Translations under genes and position numbers: made by a program
NCBI GenBank assembly: GCA_016708875.1
Contig: JADJFA010000007.1
Span: forward strand, 1 to 64,000
Origin: Lewinellaceae bacterium
GTDB taxonomy: Bacteria; Bacteroidota; Bacteroidia; Chitinophagales; Saprospiraceae
DNA: 64,000 bases
Direction of reading: 5' to 3'
Notes under the pieces: model-generated
The model's input: only the letters and a program-made list of their open reading frames with translations
Database searches by the model: none
Told to the model about the DNA's origin: nothing
Shown: positions 1 to 8,633 of the stretch, one piece after another
How the letters are laid out: each line of letters begins with the position of its first letter
Position numbering within the stretch: the first letter of the stretch is position 1

Positions 1-139
1 GGCTCTAGAAAAAGCAAAAGCCCTGAAAAACGGCTTAACCCCCCCTTCCCACATTAAGCACCCCACAACATTTTTTTGCACGGTTATTGTAATATTCAGC
101 ATATCGTCAAAGTTAATGGGTCGCCTTTTCAAGCATAAC

Positions 140-164
140 TTGAAGACGAAACTTGCTACATTTA
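140..164 (+). promoter_or_regulatory. Candidate Bacteroidota-type promoter for the M48 gene
   Basis: A TTG at 140-142 and TACATTTA at 157-164 resemble the TTG / TAnnTTTG promoter pattern of Bacteroidota, with the last base of the -7 box deviating. The start codon follows at 171, so the transcript would have almost no leader. Confidence 0.35.
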
Positions 165-170
165 CACACT

Positions 171-1655
171 ATGTTTGCTACACACCAAATCTTTCGCTTC
201 ACTTTTACTTTTCTTCTTGCTTTTAGTTCGGTTATTCCGGGCTGGTCTCAAACAAATCCTGTTGAAGTCTATCGCAGCGCATCCTACCGTTCGGAGGCCT
301 TGCCCAAAATATTGACCAAAATCAGTGGCCGACTGGAACGTGACCTTGCGACCTTGCCAAAAACCCACAAATCCTATCTGGCAAAGGAATACAAGGAACG
401 CACTGACAGCTTGAAAAGCGAGTTGTTGGGGGGCAATTTCCTGATGGATGCGTTGGGAAAGCTGGTTTCAAGGCATTATGGACGAAATTCTGCGCAATAA
501 TCCTGAAATCCCCAAAGCAGACATCACCTTATTGTTGAGCCGCTATGAGTCGGCCAATGCCCGAAGTGTGGGAGAAGGCACGCTGGTGTTTAATGTGGCC
601 ATGTTGCCCTACCTTAAAAATGAAAGTCAGGTGGCCTTTATACTTTGTCATGAGCTGGCGCATTATGTCAACAACCACGGCAACAATGCCTTGCACCAGT
701 ACATCAACACGCTTTACTCGCCGGAGACGCAGAAACAATTGAGGGCAATTTCAAAAGGCAAATACAACAAAACCGAACGCGCCCTTGAATTGATGAAAAG
801 TATGGCTTATAACGGTCGGAGGCATAGCCGGTATAAGGAATCGGAGGCTGATTCACTGGGGTTTGTGTTCATGTCCCGGACTAAGTATAGTCTGTCGGAA
901 GCCGTTACAGCCCTTCAGGTGTTGGACGAATTGGACCATTCAAATTGGCCGAGTATACCCTATTCCGAAATTTTCAATTCGCCCAATTTCCCGTTCCAAA
1001 AAACCTGGCTGGAACAACCCGCTTTGGGTGGTTTCTCCGCTCAAAAACCGAAAGAATCAGAAGAATTTAATGAAGATCCACTCAAAACGCACCCGGATTG
1101 CCCCAAACGGATTGCCCTGACCCAGACGCAGCTGGCCCTCTTGGGCGAACGCCCTGAGGGAAAAAATTTCCTCCAACCCGAAAGCAGTTTTTTGCAACTT
1201 CAGGATTGGAGCCAATACGAAAATAGTAGAGGGCTTTATGACCGGGAGAATATGGTCGCGCCTTGTTCCGCAACCTCATATTGCTCACGGAACGTCCCGA
1301 TGATGGCTATCTTAATGCTATGACGGTCAAGTGTTTATATGAAATTTGCCTTTACCAGCGAAGTCATCAATTGCGGCAAGTGCTGGATTTGCCTAGCGCT
1401 GGATACAGTCAGGGATACAACCGGTACCTCAAATTTGTCAACCAATTCAGGGTCTCGGATCTGACCCGTGTCACCTACCATTTTTATCAGGATCGCTGGG
1501 AGAAATTCCAGAAAGAGGAGGATTTTGCCTTTGCCGCGATATTAGCGAGCGATTTGGCGGACGATTCAGCAGCGTTCAAGACCCGGAAGCAACATTATTT
1601 GTCGTCCTTCCCCAAAGGGAAATATTTGAAGCAGATTGAGGCGCTGGATGAATAA
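171..1655 (+). CDS. Secreted M48-family zinc metalloprotease (two frameshifts)
   Basis: An N-terminal signal peptide (hydrophobic core about residues 8-25, ending near GWSQ) is followed by a region with the zinc-protease motif HELAHY and a downstream ESEADSLGF, which supplies the third ligand of M48 peptidases. The reading frame changes twice, once between about 445 and 480 and once between about 1263 and 1320. The total length (1,485 nt, a multiple of 3) suits two compensating single-base indels in one protein of about 494 aa. The C-terminal part has no recognised motif and looks like the helical, TPR-like tail often attached to Bacteroidota M48 proteins. Known M48 proteases of this layout act on misfolded or surface proteins in the periplasm; the role here is inferred. 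The start at 171 was chosen because it begins the signal peptide and follows a plausible promoter. Confidence 0.75.
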
Positions 1656-1669
1656 GCCTTTTGCTCCTA

Positions 1670-1832
1670 AGTACCGATGAAATAACAACCTCACGATTTG
1701 GAGGAGGGTAATTTGGTGGCAGGTAAGGCGCGAGGAAGACCCATAGTGGGGCTACGGAACTGACGAGCAATCCCGATTGCTCGGGACCAAATTAGACCCT
1801 ACAAATCGTGAGGTTGTTATTTCATCGGTACT
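1670..1832. mobile_element. MITE-like element with 31-bp inverted repeats
   Basis: The 31 bases at 1670-1700 are the exact reverse complement of 1802-1832. Inside, AGGGTAATTTGGT near 1705 pairs roughly with ACCAAATTAGACCCT near 1787, and a small hairpin (GAGCAATC/GATTGCTC) sits at about 1767-1781, so the whole 163 bp can fold into one long hairpin. If the repeat is taken as 30 bp (GTACCG...), TAA stands on both outer sides, which could be a 3-bp target duplication. No transposase is present. It could also be only a large terminator after the M48 gene. Confidence 0.5.
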
Positions 1833-1907
1833 AAATTGAATCATTTTTCATACGCATAATAACGTTTAATTCACCGGCAAATCACACAGCCGGCACATCA
1901 CAAAAAC

Positions 1908-3404
1908 ATGATCAAAAAACACACCCTGATGCTATTCGCATCGCTGTTCATCGGCATCTCATTCCTGAACGCCCAAAAATTATCCTTTGCAGATGTAACA
2001 GAAATCCGGCTAAAGGATATGGCTCCGATTTACCAAAGCAAAATCGTGCGCGGTTATTACGCTTTCTATTTTATTGACAAATCAGATAAGAAGTACATGG
2101 CGAATTACCAGCTGGTACTCATGGATGAAAACCTGAATAAAATAGCCGAAAAGAAACTCGTGGAACACAAAATGCAGAACTGAAAAATGGCCTCCTACAA
2201 TGGCAATTCTATCCTGTTTGTGTTTTACAATCCGGGCAACGTGACCCTGGAATTCCGACGCTACGACCTGCAATTGAATCAAATATCCTCTGAAACGCGT
2301 AGAATCGGACATATTGAGGAGATGTTCATTAAGGATCCTAATACCGGGGGCCAAAAGGTAGCCGCGCACACCTATTCCTTAGACAGTATCGGGTATGTAT
2401 TTTACAACTTTACCGGAATGACTGGTAATAATTACAAAATGCAGTTTTTGCCTGAAACAGCACTAAAACCCTGGTTTCGGGAGACTGGCGAAAAAGACCG
2501 CAAAGGGCTGCTCCCCATGCCTTTGTGCCACAATGGCAAACTCCTGCTGCATCATTTCACTGAATGGAGCACGCCCACCAAATACCTTCAGGCCATCAAT
2601 CTGGAAACGGGCAAAGTGGTGTTCGACAAAGAGATGGTCATTGACAAACACGTTGTTCAAGTGCTGCACGCTTTCCCGGATTCGATGGGCAATTTTGTGT
2701 TAGTCGGTCAATATTTCGCAAAATCCGCGAACATTCTACAAGGCAATAGCATAGGCCTATTTGTGGGAAAAATCAATCAAAAAGGGGAGTTCATTGCCCA
2801 TAAATACCACTCTTGGGCCAAGGATGTTTCTCAAAAAGCGAAATGCAATGAGGACGGCAAGTTTGAAGATCGGGGGTACATTTTCTTCCGCGATGTGGTG
2901 CATACCAAGGATGGGAAGATTTACATGGGCGGAGAAATGTTCGAATTGGCAGGTTTTGCGCTTTCCCGTGGGGTGAGGGTGCAGGATTTTGTTGTTGTCG
3001 AAATCAACGCTGACATGAGTTTGAACCAAGTCAAATTTATTGACAAAAAGAGCCATGTCTTTACGATTAGCGGTATTCCGCTCACCCAAAGCCCAGACAA
3101 ATTGGCTAACTATGTCAATACTCTTGGAGGCTTCGACTATTTGTACGCACACATGAGTGAAGACAACAACGCCTTTACTTTCTTCTATACGGTACGTCCC
3201 GACAAAAGCAGTAAGACCAAGGAAAAACTGGCAACCGTTTCACGACATGCAGGAGATGCTGCATTCGAAACAGATGCCATTGTTTTAGACTCTAAAGCGG
3301 ATTTCCAAAGCGTGCTTCCAGCCAAACCCGGACACTTGCTTTTTATCGAATATTTCAAAAAAGCCAAGAAACTGGATATGCGGATCGAGAAGTATAATTA
3401 TTGA
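1908..3404 (+). CDS. Secreted protein of unknown function, interrupted by an in-frame TGA
   Basis: A signal peptide (residues 1-22, cleavage after LNA) starts a protein of about 498 aa. A TGA at 2181-2183 interrupts it, but the frame continues without any shift to 3404, and the sequence on both sides has the same beta-rich character. The early part repeats phrases of the kind 'reading of a field, then value', and the whole looks like a propeller-like secreted protein; I do not recognise a named family with confidence. No T9SS tail is visible. Either the stop is a base-calling error or a real nonsense mutation; a sequencing error is plausible given the other errors nearby, though those are indels. 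It stands alone between a MITE-like element and a decayed toxin-antitoxin pair. Confidence 0.6.
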
Positions 3405-3425
3405 GTTTTTTAGTCCATACTTTTG

Positions 3426-3461
3426 CCTCCCTATGTTGCAAAACTGGCTAAAACCGCTCCC
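3426..3461. repeat. Direct repeat, copy 1: duplicated start of the formimidoylglutamase-family gene
   Basis: This 36-bp stretch matches 4197-4231 apart from one substitution and one missing base. It contains an ATG at 3433 followed by codons reading MLQNWLKPLP, the same residues that begin the arginase-family gene downstream, but it hits a stop after 14 codons. The toxin-antitoxin remnant lies exactly between the two copies. Confidence 0.8.
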
Positions 3462-3554
3462 AAGTCGTATTTGTTAATTCGTCTTTGATCAAGTGTCCAA
3501 GTGGGTCGCTTGCATTGCAACTTGTTTTTTGTCAACTTTGTGGTTGAAAATTTG

Positions 3555-3782
3555 CATCTTTGTTACCATGTCTCCTAACACTCAAAAATTAGTGCTCACG
3601 GTACCCTCGTCTAAAATGGCGGCCGTTTTGAAAGTACTGCAACAATTCGAAGCTGTGAAAGTGGATAATTTAGCAGACATCATCAAACGCTTTGTTCGTA
3701 ACGCGCCGAAAAGGTGACGATTACCGACAGGAAAATCGCTGATATTCTCATGGAAAGCCGTTATGGCAATAGCGCTTCCTGA
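3555..3782 (+). pseudogene. Antitoxin remnant of a PIN-type toxin-antitoxin pair (frameshifted)
   Basis: The start is ATG 3570, eight bases after a CATCTTTG box at 3555-3562 that resembles a -7 element; GCATCTTTG also occurs at 35864-35872 before another gene. Codons run in one frame to about 3708, where the frame breaks in a run of A residues; the next frame continues with ITDRKIADILMESRYG and stops at 3780-3782. The reconstructed product is about 70 aa, a normal size for an antitoxin, and it ends six bases before the PIN toxin remnant. The family is inferred from position and size; the sequence alone is not diagnostic. Confidence 0.5.
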
Positions 3783-3788
3783 TGTTCA

Positions 3789-4190
3789 ATGAAGGTCATC
3801 TTTGACAACAATATTTGGCTGAGTTTTACCATTGGCAGTCACATGGCAGACATCCCAGACTTTACAACGACCTGACATTGAATATTTGCGTGTTTGGAGA
3901 TGTTTGAGGAATTTGAACGGGTACGGCTCTCCCAAGTTGCAAAAATATTGAAACCTCAACGGCGGCTGCAACCCCTGATGAATGCAAAAGCGCCGTCATT
4001 TCAATAGCATTTCGTTCCGCAGATTTTATTGATCCAAAAGACAACTACCTTCTTGATTTGAGCAAAACCGTTGGAGCAGATTTTCTCGTGACTGGCGACA
4101 AACCTCTCCTTAATTTTGGAATTTTACGGCACAACGCAGATCGTTTCCCTACCGCAAATTTGCAGTTTTGGAGACCGTTTAAAAAAGTTT
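3789..4190 (+). pseudogene. PIN-domain (VapC-like) toxin remnant
   Basis: ATG 3789 starts MKVIFDNNIWLSF, the first acidic strand of PIN RNases (conserved Asp and Asn). A later piece, DPKDNYLLDL...GADFLVTGDKPLL (about 4033-4110), is the typical C-terminal active-site region of PIN toxins. Between them the frame changes several times (around 3850, 3900, 3960-4000) and again near 4115, so no functional toxin can be made as read. The last toxin residues run in frame into the following arginase-family gene. Known relatives cleave RNA and are held inactive by the antitoxin; this copy is decayed or badly sequenced. Confidence 0.6.
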
Positions 4191-4196
4191 GTCATT

Positions 4197-4231
4197 CCTC
4201 CCTATGCTCAAAACTGGCTAAAACCGCTCCC
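4197..4231. repeat. Direct repeat, copy 2, over the start of the formimidoylglutamase-family gene
   Basis: This is the partner of 3426-3461. It lacks one base after the ATG at 4204 (ATGCTCAAAAC against ATGTTGCAAAAC), so the ATG is out of frame with the gene that follows. Confidence 0.8.
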
Positions 4232-5285
4232 TACTTCATTCTGCAAAAACGCCCTTGACCCGCTGCCCGCATGGTCTTTTGGCAAAAACGCCCTGCTCCA
4301 CCGAGGCGAAATGCCGGACCTGAAAAAAGTCCGTGCAGCGATCATCGGCGTGGGCGATAAGGAGGCCAATCTCATTCGGGAACAATTGTACCGCTGCGCT
4401 TTTCCTTTTCCCCAAGGCTCGGTGGCCGATCTGGGAAATCTCCGGAAAGCCGATGCAGCCCTGCTGATACCAGTCTTGTACGAACTGCTGAGCGGCAAGG
4501 TATTGCCTATTGTGATCGCCGGAAAAGAGGAGATCGCCCGAGCTCAATTCCTGGCCTATCAGGAGGCAAAAGCCCTGGTAAACATGGCTGTGGTGGACGA
4601 GTGTTTCCGGACCGATGGTGTTTACGGCCCGCTTTTGAAACCACGCCACCCACAACTTTTCCATTTTGGGATCATGGGTTTGCAAGTGCATCAAACTCCG
4701 CCGGAAGCCATTGAGTTTCTGGGTAAAAACCATTTTGACCTCGTACGTTTGGGGAAATCCCGGGCAAACATTGAAGAAACAGAACCCGTGCTTCGGGACG
4801 CAGATTTGTTGTCCTTCCACCTCAGCGCCTTGAAACAAAGTGAGGCCCCAGGCGTGGAATCGCCCTCTCCTTCCGGCTATTTCGCCGAGGAAGCCTGCCA
4901 ACTCTGCCGTTACGCGGGCATGAGCGACAAACTCACTTCTTTCGGGCTCTATGGATTCCAACCAGAAGCAGACCGGGACGGTTTAACCGCCCAAAGCTCC
5001 GCGCAAATGATCTGGTACCTGCTCGAAGGATTATTCAACCGCAAAGGCGATTACCCTGCTTCCACGACCGGACTAACAGAATATGTAGTGGATTTCCGAA
5101 AACTCAATCACCAACTCACCTTTTGGAAAAGTGCCAAAAGCGGTCGCTGGTGGATGCAAGTTCCGGTGGCTACCAAGCGCAAGCATGATCGGCATCGTTT
5201 GGTGCCCTGCTCGTATCAGGATTATCAATCGGCCTGTCGGGAGGAATTGCCGGAACGGTTGATGCAGGCGTTGGAGCGGTTTTGA
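4204..5285 (+). CDS. Arginase/formimidoylglutamase-family protein with an eroded metal site
   Basis: The protein (about 360 aa) matches the Bacteroidota formimidoylglutamase-like branch of the ureohydrolase family from end to end: PDLKKVRAAIIGVGD near the start, CRYAGMSDKLTSFGLYG in the middle, and the family's typical ending SGRWWMQVP...LVPCSYQDYQSACREELPER. However, the places where active enzymes carry manganese ligands look changed: GKEEIA where GG(S/D)HD is expected, and SFHLSAL where SLDID is expected. It may therefore be a non-catalytic or altered member. The start is uncertain: ATG 4204 lies in a duplicated start region and is one base out of frame, and the open frame extends upstream into the PIN remnant without a convincing start. 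A one-base loss at the start codon is the simplest explanation. Confidence 0.65.
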
Positions 5286-5365
5286 GGCCCTCCTTCGCTT
5301 TTACTCGCCTTAGCCTTTGGCGGCGGCGAGAAGCTACGGCGGGTAAATTGGTGAGTGTTCCGTTG

Positions 5366-5490
5366 CAACATCAAACTTGACATAATGAACCACAAAAGGC
5401 ACAAAAGAGCACAAAAGTAGCATGAAATGGTCTTTTGTGACCTTTTGTGCCTTTTGTGGTTCAAAACCTTACATGAGGAAAGTAGTGCTT
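5366..5490. repeat. Intergenic hairpin element (copy 1 of a dispersed pair)
   Basis: Arms 5387-5417 and 5432-5462 are inverted repeats with about two mismatches and a 14-bp loop. Each arm is made of a degenerate 9-10 base word of the CACAAAAGG type. The stretch upstream (ACATCAAACTTGACATAAT) and parts downstream (AAGTAGT) are shared with a second copy at about 17800-17930, so this is a dispersed element and not just a local terminator. Confidence 0.75.
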
Positions 5491-5534
5491 CAGGATTTTC
5501 GGAAAATATCTGGATGGTTGAATACTTTACTCGC

Positions 5535-6058
5535 ATGAAATCTATTCGTCTTTTGTCCTTTTTGGCGGTCGTCCTTTTCAGTTTGCTCTTATGGGTTTAT
5601 GTCCGCGAATTCGCCGTGCTGTCAAACACACTTGAAGTAAAGGCACTGGTGATAGGCTCGATGCTGGTGGTTGCGGCGCTGACGGGTGGGGCATTATGGT
5701 ATTGGCGGGAACGGTTCACGCCGTTTGAGCGGCATTTTCCGGAAGTGGTTTTGATATTGGTTTTCAGCGTGTTGTTTGCGCCTTTGTTTGGGAGTTTGTT
5801 GAATCGGAGCCTGGGAAAAGACGAAAACCAGTCCTTTGAGTTGTGGCTGAAACGGCCTATTTCGCTTCGGGATATGGCATTTTGAAAGGGGAAAAATTGA
5901 CTCCCACGGGCTGGCGGCTCACGGTTCGGGAGGGCAAGCGTGAACGGCGGCTGAAGTATAAAAGCCAGGCCTATTTTCCGCTTTCCAAACCAGGGGATAA
6001 AATACTCTTGCCCGTTCGTCAGGGGATTTTGGGGGCGAGGGTGGTACAACTACGTTAA
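5535..6058 (+). CDS. Small membrane protein of unknown function (one frameshift)
   Basis: The N-terminal half has three hydrophobic segments (about residues 5-24, 36-56 and 73-95). Its frame breaks between about 5838 and 5850, and the continuing frame (ETAYFASGYGILKG...) gives a soluble C-terminal beta-rich piece ending at 6058. The total of 524 nt is one short of a multiple of 3, which fits one missing base in a protein of about 174 aa. The start at 5535 was chosen over an upstream one because it begins with a basic, signal-anchor-like stretch. I do not recognise a family. It lies between two intergenic hairpins. Confidence 0.6.
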
Positions 6059-6080
6059 TTTACGCTAACTAAATGCGCAA

Positions 6081-6174
6081 ATATTTATATTAAACACATA
6101 GGCACATTAGGACACATAGTGTGGAAAATCGCGACTATGTGTCCTAATGTGCCTATGTGTTTAATATAAAATAT
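6081..6174. repeat. Intergenic hairpin with arms of a short degenerate tandem word
   Basis: Arms 6081-6119 and 6135-6174 are almost perfect reverse complements (about 39 bp, 15-bp loop). The arms are built from ACACATAGG / GCACATTAG / GACACATAG, a 9-base word repeated with changes. It sits between two genes on the plus strand and could end transcription of the first. Confidence 0.8.
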
Positions 6175-6215
6175 TCGTGTTCATTGACTTAGTTCATACA
6201 TCAATTTGCAAACGA

Positions 6216-7205
6216 ATGCGACTTTTATCCGCTCTTCTGACCACGCTTTTATCTTTCCAACTTTCCGCGCAAAACGCTGCCGCTTTTTTTCCCGAAGAAC
6301 TCGTGGTGACGGCCAATTCGCTCAATCTTCGCGCCAAACCGGACGTGAATTCCCAAAAAGTAGTGAGCCTCCCTCAGGGCACTTTACTCCAATTTTTAGA
6401 TTCCTGGAACAATGGCCAGTTCACCCAGGCAGACACCACCGATGAGAACGCGCCCTATGGCCGATGGCTCAAAGTGCGCAACAAAAACAACACGGGCTGG
6501 GTATTCGATGCCTATGTCAGCAGCACTACTCAACTCTATTACGAGAATTCGCCGCAGTTCGACATGCAGAGCATTTCGCCGCTATTTTGGTACGGCGTGT
6601 ACGCCCGCGATTCTTTTGCTGACGAAATCCGAAAAGTGCAGGTTCGCTTGGCCGAAGAGCCAAACGAGTTTTACGGGGGAACAATCAAAATACTAAAAAC
6701 CAACCAATTAGACCCGAGTAAATTCCTCATTGCCAGTCACACGCCCTTGTCCACAGGCTATTGTGGTCCACTCGGCGTGTTCGACCCAAACCAGATGTTT
6801 TTCTCCAAATCGCTCGGCCCAGGCAGCCAACTTTCCATTTACCCTGGCAATGATCTGAACGATACCATCATGAAGCCCACCTACGGGCTTGCGGCTACGG
6901 GTTGCGCAAGTTTTGACAATAACTTTGTGCGCATCACCGATTACAAACTTACCCTGCTCGACTATGCCAATGAACCAATTTTGACCCAAGACCTCACCGA
7001 ATGGGTTCGCACCGAAATTCCCGAAGTGAATCCCACAGTGGACTTGCTCTGGTTCGGCGACCTCGACCGCGACAACAAACCAGATGCCATTATTCAGGAT
7101 TGCCCGTACGAGGTAGGTTGCCGGGCTTCTCTTTTTCTTTCCTCAAAAGCCCGGTCAGGGGAATATCTCAGGAAAACCTGTGAGTTCTATTGGCCGGGGG
7201 ATTGA
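6216..7205 (+). CDS. Secreted protein with a bacterial SH3 domain
   Basis: ATG 6216 starts a signal peptide (about residues 1-19, ending near LSAQ). Residues about 28-105 form a bacterial SH3 domain (ANSLNLRAKPDVNSQKVVSLP ... GWVFDAYV), a module that often binds peptidoglycan or other surface ligands. The remaining 220 residues have no recognised catalytic motif; the end (WFGDLDRDNKPDAIIQDCP) resembles an FG-GAP/EF-hand-like calcium loop (DLDRDNKPD) often seen in Bacteroidota surface proteins. There is no T9SS tail, so it probably stays in the periplasm. The 13 codons upstream of this start were left out because the signal peptide begins here. Confidence 0.7.
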   Translation: MRLLSALLTTLLSFQLSAQNAAAFFPEELVVTANSLNLRAKPDVNSQKVVSLPQGTLLQFLDSWNNGQFTQADTTDENAPYGRWLKVRNKNNTGWVFDAYVSSTTQLYYENSPQFDMQSISPLFWYGVYARDSFADEIRKVQVRLAEEPNEFYGGTIKILKTNQLDPSKFLIASHTPLSTGYCGPLGVFDPNQMFFSKSLGPGSQLSIYPGNDLNDTIMKPTYGLAATGCASFDNNFVRITDYKLTLLDYANEPILTQDLTEWVRTEIPEVNPTVDLLWFGDLDRDNKPDAIIQDCPYEVGCRASLFLSSKARSGEYLRKTCEFYWPGD

Positions 7206-7242
7206 TATGAAGTGATGAAGTGATGGAGTGATAAAGTGATTT
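7203..7242. repeat. Short tandem repeat of a 9-base word (no hairpin partner)
   Basis: About four degenerate copies of GAAGTGATG follow the SH3 gene directly. It has the same word length and style as the arms of the intergenic hairpins in this window but no inverted copy, so it looks like a half element. Confidence 0.55.
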
Positions 7243-7275
7243 TGAAAAACATCGTTTACTTTCAACTGCTCAATA

Positions 7276-8463
7276 ATGAAATTCGACTCGCTCACGGTAA
7301 AAGAACACCCCGAAAACCGGACGACTGCACCGCACGTATTGCCGCTCTATGCCACCTCGTCCTTTGATTTTGAGGACATCAATCAGGGCATCGAGATTTT
7401 CAAAAACATCGAAAGTGGTCACGCCTACAGCCGATATGCCAACCCAACAGTGGACACCGTGGCTGCTAAAATAGCCGCCTTGGAATCTTATGGTCTGGAT
7501 ATGAAAGCCTGGGCGGTGATGACTTCGAGCGGAATGTCGGCCATTGCAACGCTGTTGCTCGGCACCTTAAAAAGCGGGGATAAAGTGCTGAGTCAAGGCA
7601 ATTTATACGGTGGTACCACCGAACTTCTGAAGGGGATTTTCAGCCAGTTTGGTATAGAAACGGTTTTCGCCGATTTGCGCAATTTGGAACTGGTAGAAAG
7701 AACTTTGCGGGATGACAAAGCCATCAAAATGCTCTATTGCGAAACGCCTGCCAATCCAACGCTGGCTTGTGTGGACATTGCCGCATTATCAGATTTGGCA
7801 CATCGGCACGGGGCATTGTGCGCTATTGACAACACCTTCGCAACACCAGTTTTACAGCAACCCTTTGCCTTGGGCGTAGATTATGTGATCCATTCCACGA
7901 CAAAATATTTGAACGGCCACGGCAATTCCATCGCCGGGGTAGTGATTGGCCGCGACCAGGAAACCATGCGCAAAGGCGTGTGGCGCGCCATGAAACTTAT
8001 CGGCACCAACTGCTCCCCTTTCGAGGCCTGGCTGACCAACAATGGCTTGAAAACCCTCTCGCTGCGCATGGAACGGCATTGCTCCAATGCGCTAAAAGTG
8101 GCTCATTTTTTGGAGCAACACCCTGCTGTTGAACGGGTTAATTATCCCGGTCTTCAATCACACCCCGATTACGCGCTGGCAACGCGGCAAATGCGTGGCG
8201 GCTACGGAGGAATGTTGAGCTTTGAACTTCGCGGCGGACTCGAGGCTGGCATTGCGTGCATGAATCGCATTCAATTTTGTTCGCTCGCACCAACCCTGGG
8301 TGATGTGGATACCCTTATCTTGCACCCCGCTTCTTCCTCGCACTTAGCCGTGCCCAAGGAAATTCGGCTACAAAATGGAATTACAGACGGATTGGTGCGT
8401 GTATCTGTAGGAATCGAAAATGTAACCGATATTGTGGCCGATTTGGAGCAGGCCATAGGATAG
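7276..8463 (+). CDS. Cys/Met-metabolism PLP-dependent enzyme (cystathionine or methionine gamma-lyase type)
   Basis: This 395-aa protein has the full length and motifs of the Cys/Met-metabolism PLP family: YSRYANPTVDTV near residue 53, SGMSAIATLLL around 84, CETPANPT near 158, the aspartate that holds the cofactor in AIDNTFATP (about residue 189), and the Schiff-base lysine in HSTTKYLNGHGN at about residue 209. Family members cleave or exchange groups on the gamma carbon of cystathionine, methionine or O-acylhomoserine in the cytoplasm. Motifs alone do not separate methionine gamma-lyase from cystathionine gamma-synthase or lyase. It is a single gene, not obviously in an operon, and its frame is intact. 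Confidence 0.88.
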   Translation: MKFDSLTVKEHPENRTTAPHVLPLYATSSFDFEDINQGIEIFKNIESGHAYSRYANPTVDTVAAKIAALESYGLDMKAWAVMTSSGMSAIATLLLGTLKSGDKVLSQGNLYGGTTELLKGIFSQFGIETVFADLRNLELVERTLRDDKAIKMLYCETPANPTLACVDIAALSDLAHRHGALCAIDNTFATPVLQQPFALGVDYVIHSTTKYLNGHGNSIAGVVIGRDQETMRKGVWRAMKLIGTNCSPFEAWLTNNGLKTLSLRMERHCSNALKVAHFLEQHPAVERVNYPGLQSHPDYALATRQMRGGYGGMLSFELRGGLEAGIACMNRIQFCSLAPTLGDVDTLILHPASSSHLAVPKEIRLQNGITDGLVRVSVGIENVTDIVADLEQAIG

Positions 8464-8603
8464 TTTGAGTTGTTTGAAGGGTTTGAAGGGTTTGACGCGT
8501 TTTGAAGTGTGCCGACAACTCAAACCTTTCAAACAACTCAACACCTCAAACCCTTCAAACGCCTCAACCCTTCAAACAACTCAAACAACTCAAACAAACA
8601 ACC
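8464..8603. repeat. Intergenic hairpin with GTTTGAAGG-type word arms
   Basis: The left arm (about 8464-8505) repeats TTTGAAGGG / TTTGAGTTG words; the right arm (about 8516-8603) carries many copies of the complementary CAAACCCTT / CAAACAACT words. The same vocabulary reappears in the hairpin at 62094-62181. It separates two plus-strand genes. Confidence 0.75.
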
Positions 8604-8633
8604 CCCTAACCACAATTTTCAACTTTTTTGTTT

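Noticed and set aside
1..150. The tail of a gene upstream of the M48 protease
   Set aside because: Short open frames (for example ALEKAKALKNG) are present but too short to support; no stop or motif decides the frame.
2181..2183. TGA as a recoded sense codon
   Set aside because: Other genes in the window end with TGA at expected places (for example pruA at 21907), so a general recoding is excluded; no selenocysteine context is visible.
4236..4961. A 241-codon minus-strand open frame over the arginase-family gene
   Set aside because: The plus strand has a family-wide match in this region; the minus frame has no recognisable motif.
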